From positions 62,001-126,000 of the forward strand of contig JAMFTG010000118.1 of assembly GCA_023974075.1 (NCBI GenBank): DNA of 64,000 bases. Direction: 5' to 3'. Source of the stretch: Chaenocephalus aceratus. Taxonomy: Eukaryota > Chordata > Actinopteri > Perciformes > Channichthyidae. The translations under genes and the position numbers were made by a program. Position 1 is the first letter of the stretch, and each line of letters begins with the position of its first letter. A model generated the notes under the pieces. The model was given only the letters and a program-made list of their open reading frames with translations. It was not told the DNA's origin and did not search any database. This document shows, piece after piece, positions 9,883 to 21,750 of the stretch.

Positions 9883-12310
9883 AACAGGGTGTGGGATTCT
9901 GGCCAACTTCCTTCAGTGTGGAAACAAGCGATAATAGTGCCCATCCTGAAGCCAGGGAAAGACCCTTCAGATCCATCTAGCTCCAGGCCTATTGCCCTGA
10001 CATCTCATTTATGCAAAGTCATGGAGAGAATGGTTACAGAAAGGTTAACGTATATCTTAGAAAGTAAAGCTCTGTTGTCCCCATATCAAAGTGGGTTCCA
10101 GAGGGGTCGGAACACAATGGATTCTATATTGTGCTTAGAATCAGACATCAGGAAAGCACAGACCAACAAGAAAGTAGTGACTGCAGTCTTCTTTGATATT
10201 GACGAGGCTTATGACATGCTCTGGAAGGAAGGACTACTAATCAAGTTCAAATCATTGGGAATTGGTTCTAAAGCATATAATTGGGTTATGAGTTTTTTAC
10301 TGGACAGGAAAATACAAGTAACAGTAGGTGCAGAATATTCAAGTGTTAATGCTGTGGAAAATGGTACTCCGCAAGGGTGTGTGTGGTCCGTTGCTGTTCA
10401 ATATAATGATGCATGACATTTTAATCAAGTTCATCCAAGTGTGGGAACATCTTTGAATGCAGATGATGGGGCTTTGTGGGCAAAAGGCCGCAATGTAGCA
10501 CATGTTGGAAAGAAAATACAAGCTGCGATAGTTGAAGTGGAGAAAATGGACAAATAAATGGGGATTCAAACTGTCAGTAGCTAAGACGCAGGTCATTTGT
10601 TTTACAAAACGGCATAACATTGCTCCTATATCGTTACAATGGTATGAGCAACCTCTTGAACAGGTTAATACAATAAGACTTCTTGGTGTTTGGTTTGACG
10701 GAAGCTAACATGGAGCAATCATATAGGAAAAGTTCAAAATAAATGTAAAAAGGTCAACAATGTACTTCGGTGTTTGGCGGGACAGGAGTGGGGAGCGAGT
10801 AGGTCATCACTTCTGAATATATTGGGCCTCATGAGACCTGTATTCGATGATGGGTGTGTAGCGTTCATGGCAGCAGCAGAATCAAACCTTAAAAAGCTGG
10901 ATGTCCTCCAAGCTCAGGCCCTGAGAATTTGTCGTGGCTTTTAAAACATCTCCAGTATCAGCAATGCAGGTGGAAATGGGAGAAATGCCTTTAAGGATAA
11001 GATAAGAAGAGTGAAGTTAATGTTGCATTCTGGGTAAACCTTCAGGGGCACAGTGAAAGTCATCCTGCGAAAAGTATTTTTGAAAGACTGCTGGGAGCAC
11101 GATGAGTCACATTTAACAAGTGTTGGGATTGTCGATGTTAAAGCAGCAAGTATAGGTTTGAATCAATACAGTTTGCCCCACAGCTCCCATCTCGTCCATT
11201 CCACCCTGGTTGTTCCCATTGCCAAACACCTCAATATACGAGAGGAGTTAAAGGAAAAGAAAGAACTACCAGTATGGCGCATAGTCCAGAATCACTTTGC
11301 AAGATATCACTCAGACTCAACAATCATATTTACAGATGGCTCCAAAGATCCAGAGGCAGGGCGTGCAGGGGCAGCAGCTTATATCCCAGTGAGGAATACA
11401 CTATAAGAAAAGGGTAACAGACCATTGTCGTAGTGTACACCACAGAGTTGTTGGCATTGGTGTGTCATTGAAATGGATAGAGGAGAAAGAAAATACATAA
11501 CAGTGTAATTGCATCTGACAGCTTTTCAGCATTATCGAGTATACGATCAGGCAGATCTTCCTCTAGAACGGACATAATAAATGAAGAAGTATTTCTAATT
11601 TATATAAAATGCAAATCAAAGGCATAGCAACTCGTTTCCTCTGGTTCCTGCTCATGTTGTGTGGAGGGTAATGAACAGGTGGATATTCTGGCCAAACAAA
11701 CACTCAGAAGTTTGAACATAGACATAGAAGTTCCACTCAGCAAAGCGGAGGTTCAAACATTCATACAGAAATATGCACAAACAACATGGCAAGATCATTG
11801 GGACCTTAGTGATACAGGAAGACATCTTTATAAAATTCAAAGGTATGGGGGGATGGAAGGAAGGTGGGTTTAAAAGAAGGGAGGAAATGTCATTTCTCGG
11901 ATGAGAATAGGTCATACAGGTCTCAATCATACATTAAGTATAATAGGAAAGCATCCAACCGGAAAGTGTATACACTGCAGCCAGCCAGAAACTGTTGAGC
12001 ATGTTTTACTGCTTTGCAGGAAATATAGTACTCAGAGAAATGTGCTTTTCCAGACACTGAAGAAAGCAACATCCATGACTTGTTGCTATCAGGGCTGTTA
12101 GGGAAAACATCAGGCAATATATATTGAGAGATTATTACGTTTCTAAGAGGAATTGATACATTTAAAAAAATCTAGAGTTTTGTTTCTTTTGTTTATTGTT
12201 TTCTGCTTAGTCTCTTGTCCACACTCCAGTCCAGTTGGTGGCGGTAATGCACCTACAGTTGGTTTGCCAACCGCCAATAAACATCGAAAGAAAGAAGAAA
12301 AAGAAGGAAG
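9883..12310 (+). mobile_element. I-clade (Nimb-like) LINE, degenerate: RT, RNase H, 3' end
   Basis: RT fingers and palm: LPSVWKQAIIVPILKPGKD, YQSGFQRGRNTMDSI, AVFFDIDEAYDMLWKEGLL, NGTPQG, and after a frameshift ADDGALW (about 10462). RNase H follows, with IIFTDGSKDP at about 11326 and SVIASDSFSALSSIRSG, VEGNEQVDILAKQT. A Cys/His knuckle-like GKCIHCSQPETVEHVLLLC lies near 11960. RT plus RNase H in one ORF points to the I clade. The 3' end carries TGGCGGTAATGCACC and runs into a GAA-rich tail. Many frameshifts and stops make it dead. An inverted copy of its 3' part lies at 59343-60275. Confidence 0.85.
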
Positions 12311-12420
12311 TAGATGGGCGTGATTTTAAAGTACTTTGTAAACCGCCAAAAACCGAGAGGAGGAGAAGAAGAAGAAGGAGGAGAAGGAGGAGAAGAAGAA
12401 GGAGGAGAGGAAGAAGGTTC
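12270..12420 (+). repeat. GAA/GGA-rich purine tract
   Basis: Expanded purine tail of the LINE, with an extra insert absent from the right arm (about 12305-12350). It produces a false poly-arginine frame on + and poly-leucine on -. Confidence 0.85.
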
Positions 12421-12599
12421 TCTCGTGTTCCTGAGAAAGTGTGTGAGCTCCAGCTCTCCTGATCATCATCTGTGTGTCTGGATAAACCTCTGAACGGACT
12501 CTGTGCTCTTTTTTGTGGAGCGTTCACCTCGGACTATAGGAGCTAGCTTAGCATGCTAGCTGGAAACACGTTAGCAACACTCGTCAGATTGAGAGTTTG

Positions 12600-12856
12600 A
12601 TGGAGAGAGAAACGGTGTGTTTAACGGAGTCTGCAGGGAAAGGTGATCTAGGAAACATGAGTAAAGTCCAGATGCTGCTGTCGTTGAAGAAGCAGCGACT
12701 CACTGCTGCTGCTTCCGAAGAGATATTTGCTCTGTTTGAACAAACAATAGCAGAGCTCGAGGAGGAGCTGTTTCTTTCCAAAGAGGAGAACAAGAGACTC
12801 CAGAAACTCCTGGACGCTGTTTACAGCCTCAGCTTCGGATCCACAGAGCAGGTCTG
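12600..12856 (+). pseudogene. Zinc-finger gene, left copy, exon 1 (frameshifted)
   Basis: ATG at 12600 opens MERETVCL; a second ATG at 12657 gives MSKVQMLLSLKKQRLTAAA, the usual start of this fish C2H2 zinc-finger family. The exon is a helical, Glu/Lys-rich segment (EEIFALFEQTIAELEEEL, then SKEENKRLQKLLDAV). A donor GT starts at 12857. The intact right copy has one extra C in the DAV-S codons (GTTTCACAG against GTTTACAG here). That 1-bp deletion at about 12823 throws the end of exon 1 out of frame with exon 2 at 22332. Over the 257 bp I count about three differences from the right copy. The LINE 3' end lies about 200 bp upstream. Confidence 0.85.
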
Positions 12857-13611
12857 TTCCCTTTACTCTTCATTAACACTTCACACTCTTCAGTAACACT
12901 TTATTATCACACTAATAACCCTTTATCAGCAGCTGCAGGTACAGGGGCGGATCTAGACAAATATTCATGGGGTGGCAGGAGATTTGATCCCCTGGCAGAA
13001 GTATATGCTGATTTAGTCGCCACTTTATTATCACATTAATAACACTTGAGACCCTTTATCAGCACTTGCTGCAGGTAGCAGATCCTGAAGTAAAAGTACA
13101 AACACCACACTGTGAAAATACTCCATTACAAGTTACACACAAAGTATGTAAAGACAAATGTACTTAATTATAATAGTTATAGTTTATCACGGAAGAGCAA
13201 ACCTACCAAAATAAATATATTTAAAAAAATACATACATTGAATAATATGCCATTTAATGTAGGCTACTGATTTAAATATGAACCATACATGTAGGCACTA
13301 GTTGATTAAATGTGACATAAATTGATCATTTAGTTTTAATGTGCTCATTTATTCACCTTTTTCTTTTTAAATGTGTAAAAAGCAAATAAAAAACACTTTG
13401 GATTAATTCAAATTGCGGGAGAATAATTCATAAAAAAATCAATAACATATATGTTCAATAATAAAGTAAACACATCTAAAATGTTACTTGATAAAGAATA
13501 AGGGAACTAGACTAGTACAAAGGTCATAAAGTAATTCAAACATTAATATGAATGAATGTAAAATCTCATCAATCAATTATTGCCAACATGTATTATATAT
13601 ATTCTGTATAT
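12857..13611 (+). other. First part of left-copy intron; dispersed-repeat remnants
   Basis: A segment with TTATTATCAC and CCCTTTATCAGCA motifs occurs on both sides (12900-12945, 13022-13078) of a short insert starting CAGGGGCGGATCTAGAC. Homology to the right arm stops at 13022. The rest is AT-rich with no exon. Confidence 0.5.
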
Positions 13612-13811
13612 TGTAGTGCCGAGAGATGGGAGTCGGAGGCGGGGCATCAAAGGTACAAGCTAGACTTTTATTTAGCATTAACACAAATGTAAACACTTCA
13701 AGCCCGGGAAGCAAGACCGGGGTAAACAGGAAGTCCGGCTAACTCAAATGTCCGTGCGGAACAATACCCCAACCCATAGGTCCGTGGGTGAATAATGTAA
13801 ATCACCACACA
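13612..13811 (-). mobile_element. 3' LTR of the Ty3/gypsy element
   Basis: On the minus strand the LTR starts TGTGTGGTGATT at 13811, directly after a G-run polypurine tract (13813-13826), and ends CGGCACTACA at 13612. It is 200 bp, bounded by TG...CA, and holds an AATAAA signal. A matching 5' LTR is not seen; the element appears 5'-truncated near 19400. Confidence 0.75.
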
Positions 13812-14007
13812 AGCCCCCCCAGAATTCACCCATAGTCAAAACCCTCGCGCCTGGGAGAGTTACCACCCGACCCCGGCGCATACGGACCGCAGGGTCCGAG
13901 GAGGGCGGGGCGACAGGCGAGGGCAGGGGCACCAACAAAGGCGAGGGCATCCCCACGGGGGCGGGACATGGGAGGGGGCCCCGACGTGGGGGTAGAGCCA
14001 ACTTCAA
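13744..14007 (-). pseudogene. C-terminal tail of gypsy pol
   Basis: The Pro/Arg-rich frame ends MRRGRVVTLPGA and then runs across the PPT into the LTR, as gypsy pol C-termini often do. It continues the pol frame cut at 17752. Confidence 0.65.
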
Positions 14008-14385
14008 CCAGTGTTAATTTTGGCAGCTGTTTTTGATTTAGTCTTAGTCTTTAGACGAAAATGGTTATTAGTTTTAGTCATTTCTATCCTTCATAGTTTT
14101 AGTCTAGTTTTAGTCGAGGAAAACTCAAAACGTTTTAGTCGATGAAAAATTACATTTTAGTCAATTTATAGTCAAAAGGTTTTCTCTCTTTAAACCAATT
14201 CAGTTAGGCAAATACAGGTTTCTGAAATCGGAATCAATGGGACAGCATCAAGTGTTGTAATTCGTAAAGCAACATTTCACTCTCTTAACACTTTACTTCT
14301 GTAATATCTAGGGATGGGTATCGTTAAGGTTTTTTTTACAGTACTACTAGTTTTATCGATACTCCTTATCGATCCGGTACTTTAA

Positions 14386-16793
14386 CCTCTTAAGCCCCAC
14401 GGACCCGAGCTCGGGTCCGAAAATGCTATATATGTAGCAACAGTGCTATATCTAAAGTGTCATTCATGAAACTATTAATATTCCATACCCATCTGACCGG
14501 AGGAAACTTGGCTAACTGACGATACGGACATTTTTTTATCCGAAAAAGAAGTCTCACAAGAAGCCTCAAAATGAGCCCATGGCAAAAACGGGCAATTGCT
14601 ATTTCTGCTCATAACTCCCAAAAACGATCATTTATAATTCATACTTTCTGCACAACCAACACATTTTCTGAAAGCTGAGATTCCACAGATTCCATGGGTA
14701 TACACCCCATCACTACAGGCACAACATTAACCGAGCTAGCAGCCAGAACATAGCAAGTAAACAATATCAGTTTTCAAATCCATGACAATAATTAGGTCTT
14801 ACCTTGGCTGTTTTGTGATCAAAAGTGGTGTACAAAGGAATAAAAACGCTGCTCAAGGTTAATCCAATGTCCGTGTCACTTTAAAATGATTACTGATAAT
14901 CAATCCTTTCATTCACGGCTGAAGAGTAGGTCCAACGATTAACAGTCCTTTGCTTCAGATGCGGGAGATGCAGTTTACGCATAGCTCCCCCTCCGCAGGC
15001 GTAACGTATTTACGTATTTTGAGATAGGCTCTTGCGTAAGTATAAGTAAACGCAGTATAGCTGGTTTACGCACACGCCCACTCTTTTTACGCAGCATAGC
15101 ATAGCATAGCACATGTCCCGCGGTGACAAGAGAGCAGAGAACGGCAGATCGATCAGCGAAACAGCAGGATTTGTTTTCTTTGTCTTCATTGTAACAATGG
15201 GAAGCCAGAAAGAAGACTTTTTTTTGTCTGTCGAGGAGGCATTGGACATCGTATTTCAGGACTCGCCGTCGGAAGATAGTGATCTCGTCACGCATACAGG
15301 GGACTGTAATGACTCTGATTATGAACCTCCGTCACCGGAAAGGTATGTAATCTCTCTGTTTGTATCTATTACTTATTTGGTGTAAGAGTATTCATCTGTT
15401 TTTACTTTTTTTTTATTTGGTGTAAGAGTGTATTCATCTATAGTAATTTCACACACGTGACAATAACACGACGGCATCCATCTTGTGATATAATGGTCTT
15501 TCACACACTCAACAACAACCAAAGAAGATGGATGCCGTTTCTTGTTCTTGTTGTTGAAATAAACAAATATACATGTTGAATTTAACACGGTATTACATTT
15601 TTTAGCTGACGCTTTTATCCAAAGCGATTTACAATTATTACTTATATTATATATAAATATATGACAGACGGAATATTATTAAATATTGAAAAGATTATAT
15701 GAACCCTGTCTCGCATAATTTACACAGTATACATTTTGAGTGATATAATGTTATTTCACACACTCAAAAATGATGTTCTGCTGTTGTTGTAGAGAAATTA
15801 CATTTTTGAAAGTACAAGCCAGAGAATTAATCAATTTGTTTTTTCCACATTTCACAGTGAGGAAGGCGATGATGATATGGCTTCTGGATTCCTGAGTATT
15901 ATGGGGAAGATGCCACCAAGGTCAGGAGGTACTGCAGGAGGTGCTCTGATGCTGGCAACAGAAGGGTGAAGACACCTGTGTACTGCAGGAAGTGGCAGGT
16001 CCCTCTGTGCTTCACTTCCAAAAAGAACTGTTACAGGGCATGGCATGACTTACTGGAGTAATACTGTAACATTCAGGGTTTGTATAAAGTTTATTTTTAT
16101 TACCCAAAAAATGCTTGTTGTATAGTGTGTTGCTAATTTTTTTTAAATAAATCTGCTCCAGTTGGAATCAAATGTTTCCCAAGTTTCCTTATTTTTATTG
16201 TGCAGGTAATATGCATCTCATGTAAAGAGGGAACTTCCCACCCACACACACACTTAATTTCTTTTTACAATATTTTATTTATTTTTATGGAATGAATACC
16301 TATAGTGATAATTAAATGTTATACAATGATTTTTACAGTCTGGTACCTGAAAAAGGTTAAATGGCACTGATGGAACTAAATGTGCCCAAAGCTTAGTCCG
16401 CTTGGACTTTTCTTTGCTAAATCTCTCTAAAAAGGTCAATTCTCACTTGTTTTGCCAATCTTGATACAGGGTACTTATTATATGTTATACTTTGGATTCC
16501 TAAAGCTTTGAGGCTACTAACCCATCATTCAAGGTTGGTTTTCACTATAAGTAATGGTTTTTATTTGGGCGGAGACGAGAATTTACACTTTTTGACTATG
16601 TTCCATCTGGATTTACTCTGACACGAAACATCTTTATTGATTCTGACACTTCTACATCCAACTCACGGATGTAACCTGCTTTGATAAAATAAATTATTCA
16701 TATAATCCTTTTAGAAGTTAAGTTATAGTCCTTTGTTTTGGGCATGTCATTTTCTAGCCTGAAACCTGAAAAACAGGCTTGGGGCTTAAGAGG
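14386..16793 (+). mobile_element. piggyBac element with internally deleted transposase
   Basis: The exact 14-bp terminal inverted repeat CCTCTTAAGCCCCA sits between two TTAA target copies (14382-14385 and 16794-16797), the piggyBac signature. It holds only the N-terminal and C-terminal ends of a transposase on +. The DDD catalytic core is missing, so it could move only in trans. Confidence 0.92.
15113..16061 (+). pseudogene. piggyBac transposase remnant (N-terminal and cysteine-rich ends)
   Basis: The first part (from about 15197, MGSQKEDFFLSVEEALDIVF, then SDYEPPSPE) has the acidic N-terminus usual in piggyBac transposases and ends at a GT near 15343. The second part (about 15884-16061) reads VRRYCRRCSDAGNRR, then VYCRKWQVPLCF and NCYRAWHDLLE followed by a stop. 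This is the C-terminal cysteine-rich domain that binds the transposon ends. The conserved catalytic Asp region is absent between them. Function is not expected. Confidence 0.8.
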
Positions 16794-17751
16794 TTAACGG
16801 TATTCTTGTATTTACTTTTTGTTATTTTTTAAAGCGAAAAACTAACAAATTGTTAACCGAATTAATTGCTTTTTTAAATGTGAAATAAATGAAATATATA
16901 TGTTATTATATTGTACTGTACTTGAGTAAAATGTTGAGGTACTTTACTGGAGTATTTAAATGTTTTGCAACTGTGTACTTCTACTCCACTACAGTTCAGA
17001 GCTACATGGTGTACTTTTTCTCCACTACATGTATTTAATACCGTTAGTTACTTTACAAATCTGGATGAATGATGTGAAATATAACCAAGTGTTAAATCAG
17101 ACTGTAGTTCCACCTGGAGTAAATCCACAAGCTACCCTGCAGTAGCCATTCCAACTAGCTGCACCTTTACCATCTTTGAGAACACTTTAATGATCAATCA
17201 ATGGAGAAAACGAGTTAAGGATGTCGAAAATTGTGCATTTCTCCGATTGAATAAGGCCGGCTGTTTGGACAGACTACTCTACTCGTGCTAACGCGAAAAC
17301 ATTAATGGCAAACGAGCTTTGTCCACATCGAGCCTTGTAGAGTATCGCTATACTTTTGAACGCTCCGTCCCTGGCAGATCTCTGTGTGCCGCTGCAGCGT
17401 GTCTGTTAGGCCTCGCCCCCGCACACAGAGAGACACAGGGAGATCGCTCTTCTGGAGTGAAGAGAGCAGAAATAATGATATTGCAAGTTAGAAACGTAAG
17501 ATGCATTTTGACAGACAAGACGGACGGGACGAATTGGGGGGAAATACCCTGCATTTTGAATGTCCGATAGTCCACCATTAACACCTTAGTCCGGTCTCGT
17601 CAACGAAAACTAAATATACATTTCGCCAAAGTCTTCGTTATCAAGAAACTATTTTTAGCTCGCCATCGTCTCGTCTTAGTCATGTAAAAAAGGTTGTTGA
17701 CGAACATTTTTCGTCATAGTTTTCGTTAACGAAATTAACACTGACTCCAAC

Positions 17752-19385
17752 GGCCTTGAAACGTCCATGTGAGCAGACTTAATCCAATCGACGGACACAG
17801 TCTCAGGCCTGCCACCAACGTCCACCACCAGGCATCTTGTGCTGCGACGTGGGGACAGGCGTGAATGTCCCGGCTTATCCACCCAGTTGCCGTCTGTCGA
17901 GCCGGCACGCAGTGACGCCTTCATGGATCGGTGCAGCTTGACCCCCAAACCCACAGCAACCGCGTTCCAGGTGAACTGAGAACCGAGGTAAGCCGAGGTC
18001 CCGAAGCGTGCCACCCACGTGCCGATGAAAGCGCGGGCGACGTCGGAAGCCGACGTCCTGTCCACCATCGTAAACAGGTAGGTAAAACCATGAGAGGGGG
18101 GAAGCGGACCTACGATGTCGACATTGACATGGTCAAACCTCCTCTCAGGAACCGCAAAAAGTTCAAAGGGTGCCCTAGTATGGCGGTGGACCTTAGCCCG
18201 TTGACAGGCCACGCATGAGTTGACCCAGGACCTCACGTCCTTCTTAAGCCCCTGCCACACCAACTTCAGCGACACCAACTTCACGGACGGTTTCCTACCG
18301 GGGTGGGAAAAATTGTGAACCGCCTCAAAAACTGGTCGGCGCCAGTCCGCAGGGACTAGCGGTCGAGGCTGGCCTGCGGAGATGTCACACCACAGCTTCG
18401 CGCCCGAGTCACCAACCGTGACCTCCTCCAGGCGTAATCCCGTGACCGAGACCTTGAGGGTCTGGACCCCGTGGTCAGAGGCCTGGCCAGGGCCCATGCG
18501 GAGGTAATCGAAGCCCAGCTGCACAGCTCCGATGACCGCTCTGGAGAGGCAGTCTGCGAACCACGTTAGCCTTGCCAGCGATAGCTCGGCCACTTTGGAC
18601 ATGCAGAAAGTAAGTGGCTTGTGATCCGCAAACTCCCGGCCTTCCAGCAGGAAACGGAAGTGGCGAACCGTCAAATAGAGACCAAGGAGTTCCTTGTCAA
18701 AAGCGCTATACTTGTGCTCCCTGGGAGTCAACTGGTGGCTGAAAAAGGCGAGCGGTTGCCAGGCGCCGTCGACCCATTGTTCATGCACCGCGCCCACAGC
18801 GTAGTCAGACCGGTCGGTGGTGATAGCGATGGGGGCCTTGTGCGACAGGTGAGCCAACATGGCGGCTTTCAGGCGGCTTCGATGGCATCGAAAGTGGCCT
18901 CCCTTTCAGCCGTCTTGACTTTTTCAGGGACTTGACCTTGAGGGCCTCGTACAGCGGGCGAATGGTGTGGGCCGCCCGGCGGATGAACCAGTGATAAAAC
19001 GTCACCATCCGAGGAACTCTCGGAGCGCCCGAGCTGTAGGCGGTTGCCGGGAAAGGCGGACACGGCCTCCACTTTCGACGGGAGGGGGACGGCTCCATCC
19101 TTGCTGATGAGATGCCCGAAGAAATGGATGGAGGAACAACCCGAACTGACACTTCGCCGGGTTGAGAATCAGGCCGTGTTGGTTGAGCCTCGCAAAAAAG
19201 GACACGGAGATGTGCCTGGTGCTCTTCAGAGGAGGAGCTGGCAACAAGGATGTCGTCTAAATAGATGAAGATGAATGGCATGTCTCTGAGCGCTGAATCC
19301 ATCAGCCACTGAAAGACTGAGCTGCGTTCTTAAGTCCAAACGGCATACGCAGGAACTCGAAAAGCCCGAACGAACACCCCAGTCC
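17752..19385 (-). pseudogene. Ty3/gypsy pol remnant (RT, RNase H, integrase)
   Basis: From right to left on minus: RT motif FIFIYLDDILVAS (about 19265) with the catalytic YLDD, then LNPAKCQFG. A frame change follows, then RNase H (ITTDRSDYAVGAVHEQ, FSHQLTPREHKYSAFDKELL). The integrase zinc region has HNFSHPGRK and CVACQRAK, followed by FDHVNVDIVGPLPPS. The integrase core is shortened, losing the later part around its second Asp and Glu. A DWIKSAH tail closes it. Two or more frameshifts lie in the RT-RNase H join. Dead. Confidence 0.88.
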
Positions 19386-19400
19386 TCACCGCAGCTAAGG

Positions 19401-19705
19401 TGGTTGTCGACCCTTCCGCTTCGCGTCGGGCCGAACCACGCCCCTAAGCTGTGATATAATGAGCATATACCACGGCCTGTCGTGAGCTATTGCTTAAATA
19501 TACACAGAATATATATTCTGAGAGAGATATACATACGGAGCCCTGGACTGTTCATAGAGAGAAAAATAAATAAAACGAGGCCACGTTTTATTAATTTGTG
19601 TGCACAATATACTTTCTCGTTCGCACAAGGAACTGCCCGAATATCACGCCTATATTATTAGTTGTGTGTGTGTGTGTATTCTGGTGCACTCCGGCAGGAC
19701 TGTAG
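19401..19705. other. Intron sequence, nothing recognised
   Basis: AT-rich with ATATATATTC inverted motifs; no element ends found. Confidence 0.4.
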
Positions 19706-20690
19706 CACTACATCGAGATTAAGATGAAACACATTTCTTTCACTTGGGAATACACATATAACTATGGAGAACCAGTTGTGTGTAAATTACTGTTCTTGGT
19801 CATTTGAAAACAAATGCCGGTGTCGGACGCACACATACACACCGAACACAGACACAGAGCTGAGCACAAACACACACACACACACACCATGCGCCCTGGT
19901 GACCGGACATCTCCTTCATAAAACAAGTATTAGGGGGAATAATCGGGCAGTTCGATAGAGGTGTGTGTGGTTAAACGTAGCAGCCTCGATCTCTATCCAG
20001 CTGTTCTAATGAAGGGAAACGCAGTGAAGTAACCAGTAAAAGGCACAGCTCCTTGTAGCTGGTGCTGCTCTTCTCAGATTCTGCTGAGTTACACGTTACT
20101 GCCAGTTCAACAGACCCTGGATATGTTTGAGTTACCCGGCTTAACTACCCTAACAAACGCGATCTTGCAAAGCGGTCCTACGAAGCTGGTTATCAACTCA
20201 GTAAATCAACCAGGGTTTCTCTGTCCGGCTGAGAGCGCGCTCACGTGAAAGGGACGGGGTTAGCAACATTTGACCAATCACAAACATGGAGAAGCGTGCT
20301 GACAGCGCAGCGTCATACTTCATGAAAGAATAGTAAATGGCAAATCCTGCTTCGTAGTGCAGGCCACTGGTGCCGAGATTTCATAAAGTGAAGGAGGTTT
20401 TCCTTCTATACAACAGCTGTGGGCAGCATATACTGTGAGAGTCACGGACAGGAATTTCATAGATCAAAGCAGACTGGTTAACGACTCTTCTGTTTTGTGA
20501 ATCCGGTGCTTAAACAAATAGCTCTAAACCCCTGGCCAAAATGTCCCTAAATGAAGTCCGAGTTTCAAATATATCTCAAATAATGTATGCATTGCCATTT
20601 CTCCACATAAACATAACAGTCTGCAATTAAACGGTTGTCTACTCTGTGCTCCATTTCCTACTTGGCGCACCGGTAAGTTTCTCGTGCAAA
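19706..20690. mobile_element. Interior of hAT family C (longer relative of 44728-45722)
   Basis: Starting at GCACTACATCGAGATTAAG it matches the interior of the hAT at 44728 in two blocks (19706-19880 and 20455-20690). Between them lie about 570 bp that the right copy lacks. The CAGGGGTTCCCAACC terminus of the family is not visible here, so this copy is truncated or its ends have decayed. Confidence 0.7.
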
Positions 20691-20877
20691 CTCTGTGGTT
20701 GGAAGTCCATATTTGACATACCTGAAGATAAAAAAAAAAATTATTTGGCTTATATAAACCTTCCCACACCAGTGTTGCCTTCACCTTTTTTAAGACTTAA
20801 GAACACTAAAAAGCAACTTCGCCGTCATTTACTTTAAACAATTTATTGATATACTTTACCTGTTGCAAACTTTTAAG

Positions 20878-21255
20878 TTAACTGAAAATTGAAACCAATA
20901 AAATGAGGCAGCTTTTGTTTGGCGGACATAAAATGCTGTGTTGAACATGGGTTTTTAGTTGGTCGTCCATATTTTCTGCCTGCTTCTTGAGAGCCACAAA
21001 CATTGGCCCTGTGCCTTTCTCTGTGACCTCTTTCCTTTGAATGCAGAGAAGGTGATATTTGCTGGACTCGTGTGACTGAAACTGTCTCAATGCGTTTTGA
21101 CCCTGTGATACCCTCGTACAGTTAATGTTGTGGTCAGCAATGGATGGATATTCTCTGCAGACCTCACAGAACATGATGTCGTCCACACATCTTACCCACG
21201 GAAACTGGGTTTTCCAAGTCTCAATAAATGTTCTTTTCCTCTTGGGTGTCAGGGC
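20878..21255 (-). pseudogene. ZNF862-like / hAT-transposase N-terminal exon
   Basis: On minus the frame reads KRKRTFIETWKTQFPWV near 21225, then MFCEVCREYP, and later FQSHESSKYHLL. This resembles the TTF/BED-like zinc-binding start (C-x2-C, then H-x4-H) of vertebrate proteins related to ZNF862, derived from hAT transposases. The frame extends upstream of the first ATG, consistent with a preceding exon or a decayed start. No catalytic or dimerisation region follows. It may belong to the neighbouring hAT family C element. Confidence 0.55.
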
Positions 21256-21750
21256 GTTATGGAATACTAAATAAATAAGTCATTGGATACCTTACCGTTA
21301 CTGCGCTCATAAAGAATGATAAGAATAAGAATAATGCGTATTGAACTTGTTTCATTAATTAGTGAGTTTATTTAAGTTAGAGGCCCTATTTTATCAGTAT
21401 GTCTGGACTGCACAGCAGTTACAAAGGTCAAACTACATTAGAATAGAATTGTCCCCATTTTGTCTTTAATAGTTACTAACATTAGATATTTTAATGAGAT
21501 ATGGACCGCAAAACAAAGAATTTCCCTGGTTTTCATTTTTAAAATCAAATCACCGAATGCAAGTCACCATAGCTTATTTTGTTATGAGATGTGAATTACT
21601 GTTCAATTTAGTGTAATAATTGTTTGGTTTCTTTTACATTAAAAACAAGTTACAATTTTCAAAAGGTCTTATGTTTTTTTTTGGGGGGAAGCCCTTTTTC
21701 CAGTTTAGAGCAATAGCCCCTCCAAATGTCTGTGCACGTCCCTGGCCCTG
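21256..21750. other. Intron sequence, nothing recognised
   Basis: AT-rich; no exon or element ends seen. Confidence 0.4.

Larger units (their letters stand above)
14009..17743. mobile_element. hAT element, family B copy 1, carrying a nested piggyBac
   Basis: The ends are CAGTGTTAATTTT and AAATTAACACTG, with sub-terminal runs of TTTAGTC and CGTCATAGTTTTCGTTAACG. The 8-bp target duplications are ACTTCAAC (14001-14008) and ACTCCAAC (17744-17751), one mismatch. Removing the piggyBac (14386-16793) leaves about 1.3 kb, close to the 1.1-kb sister copy at 34347-35439. No transposase frame of its own is seen. Confidence 0.85.
13612..19400 (-). mobile_element. Ty3/gypsy retrotransposon, 3' part, interrupted by a nested hAT
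   Basis: Read on the minus strand from about 19400: RT, RNase H, integrase, C-terminal tail, PPT and 3' LTR. The coding part (19385-17752) is separated from its C-terminal tail (14007-13744) by a hAT at 14009-17743. The flanking octamers ACTTCAAC and ACTCCAAC differ by one base. The element sits in the intron of the dead left zinc-finger copy and is absent from the right arm, so it inserted after the duplication or was lost on the right. Confidence 0.85.

Noticed and set aside
12207..12527. Poly-leucine and poly-arginine proteins
   Set aside because: Translation of the GAA/GGA tract at the LINE tail.
17931..18218. + strand frames within 17.9-19.3 kb
   Set aside because: Antisense to the gypsy pol frame, which has recognisable RT, RNase H and integrase motifs on minus.
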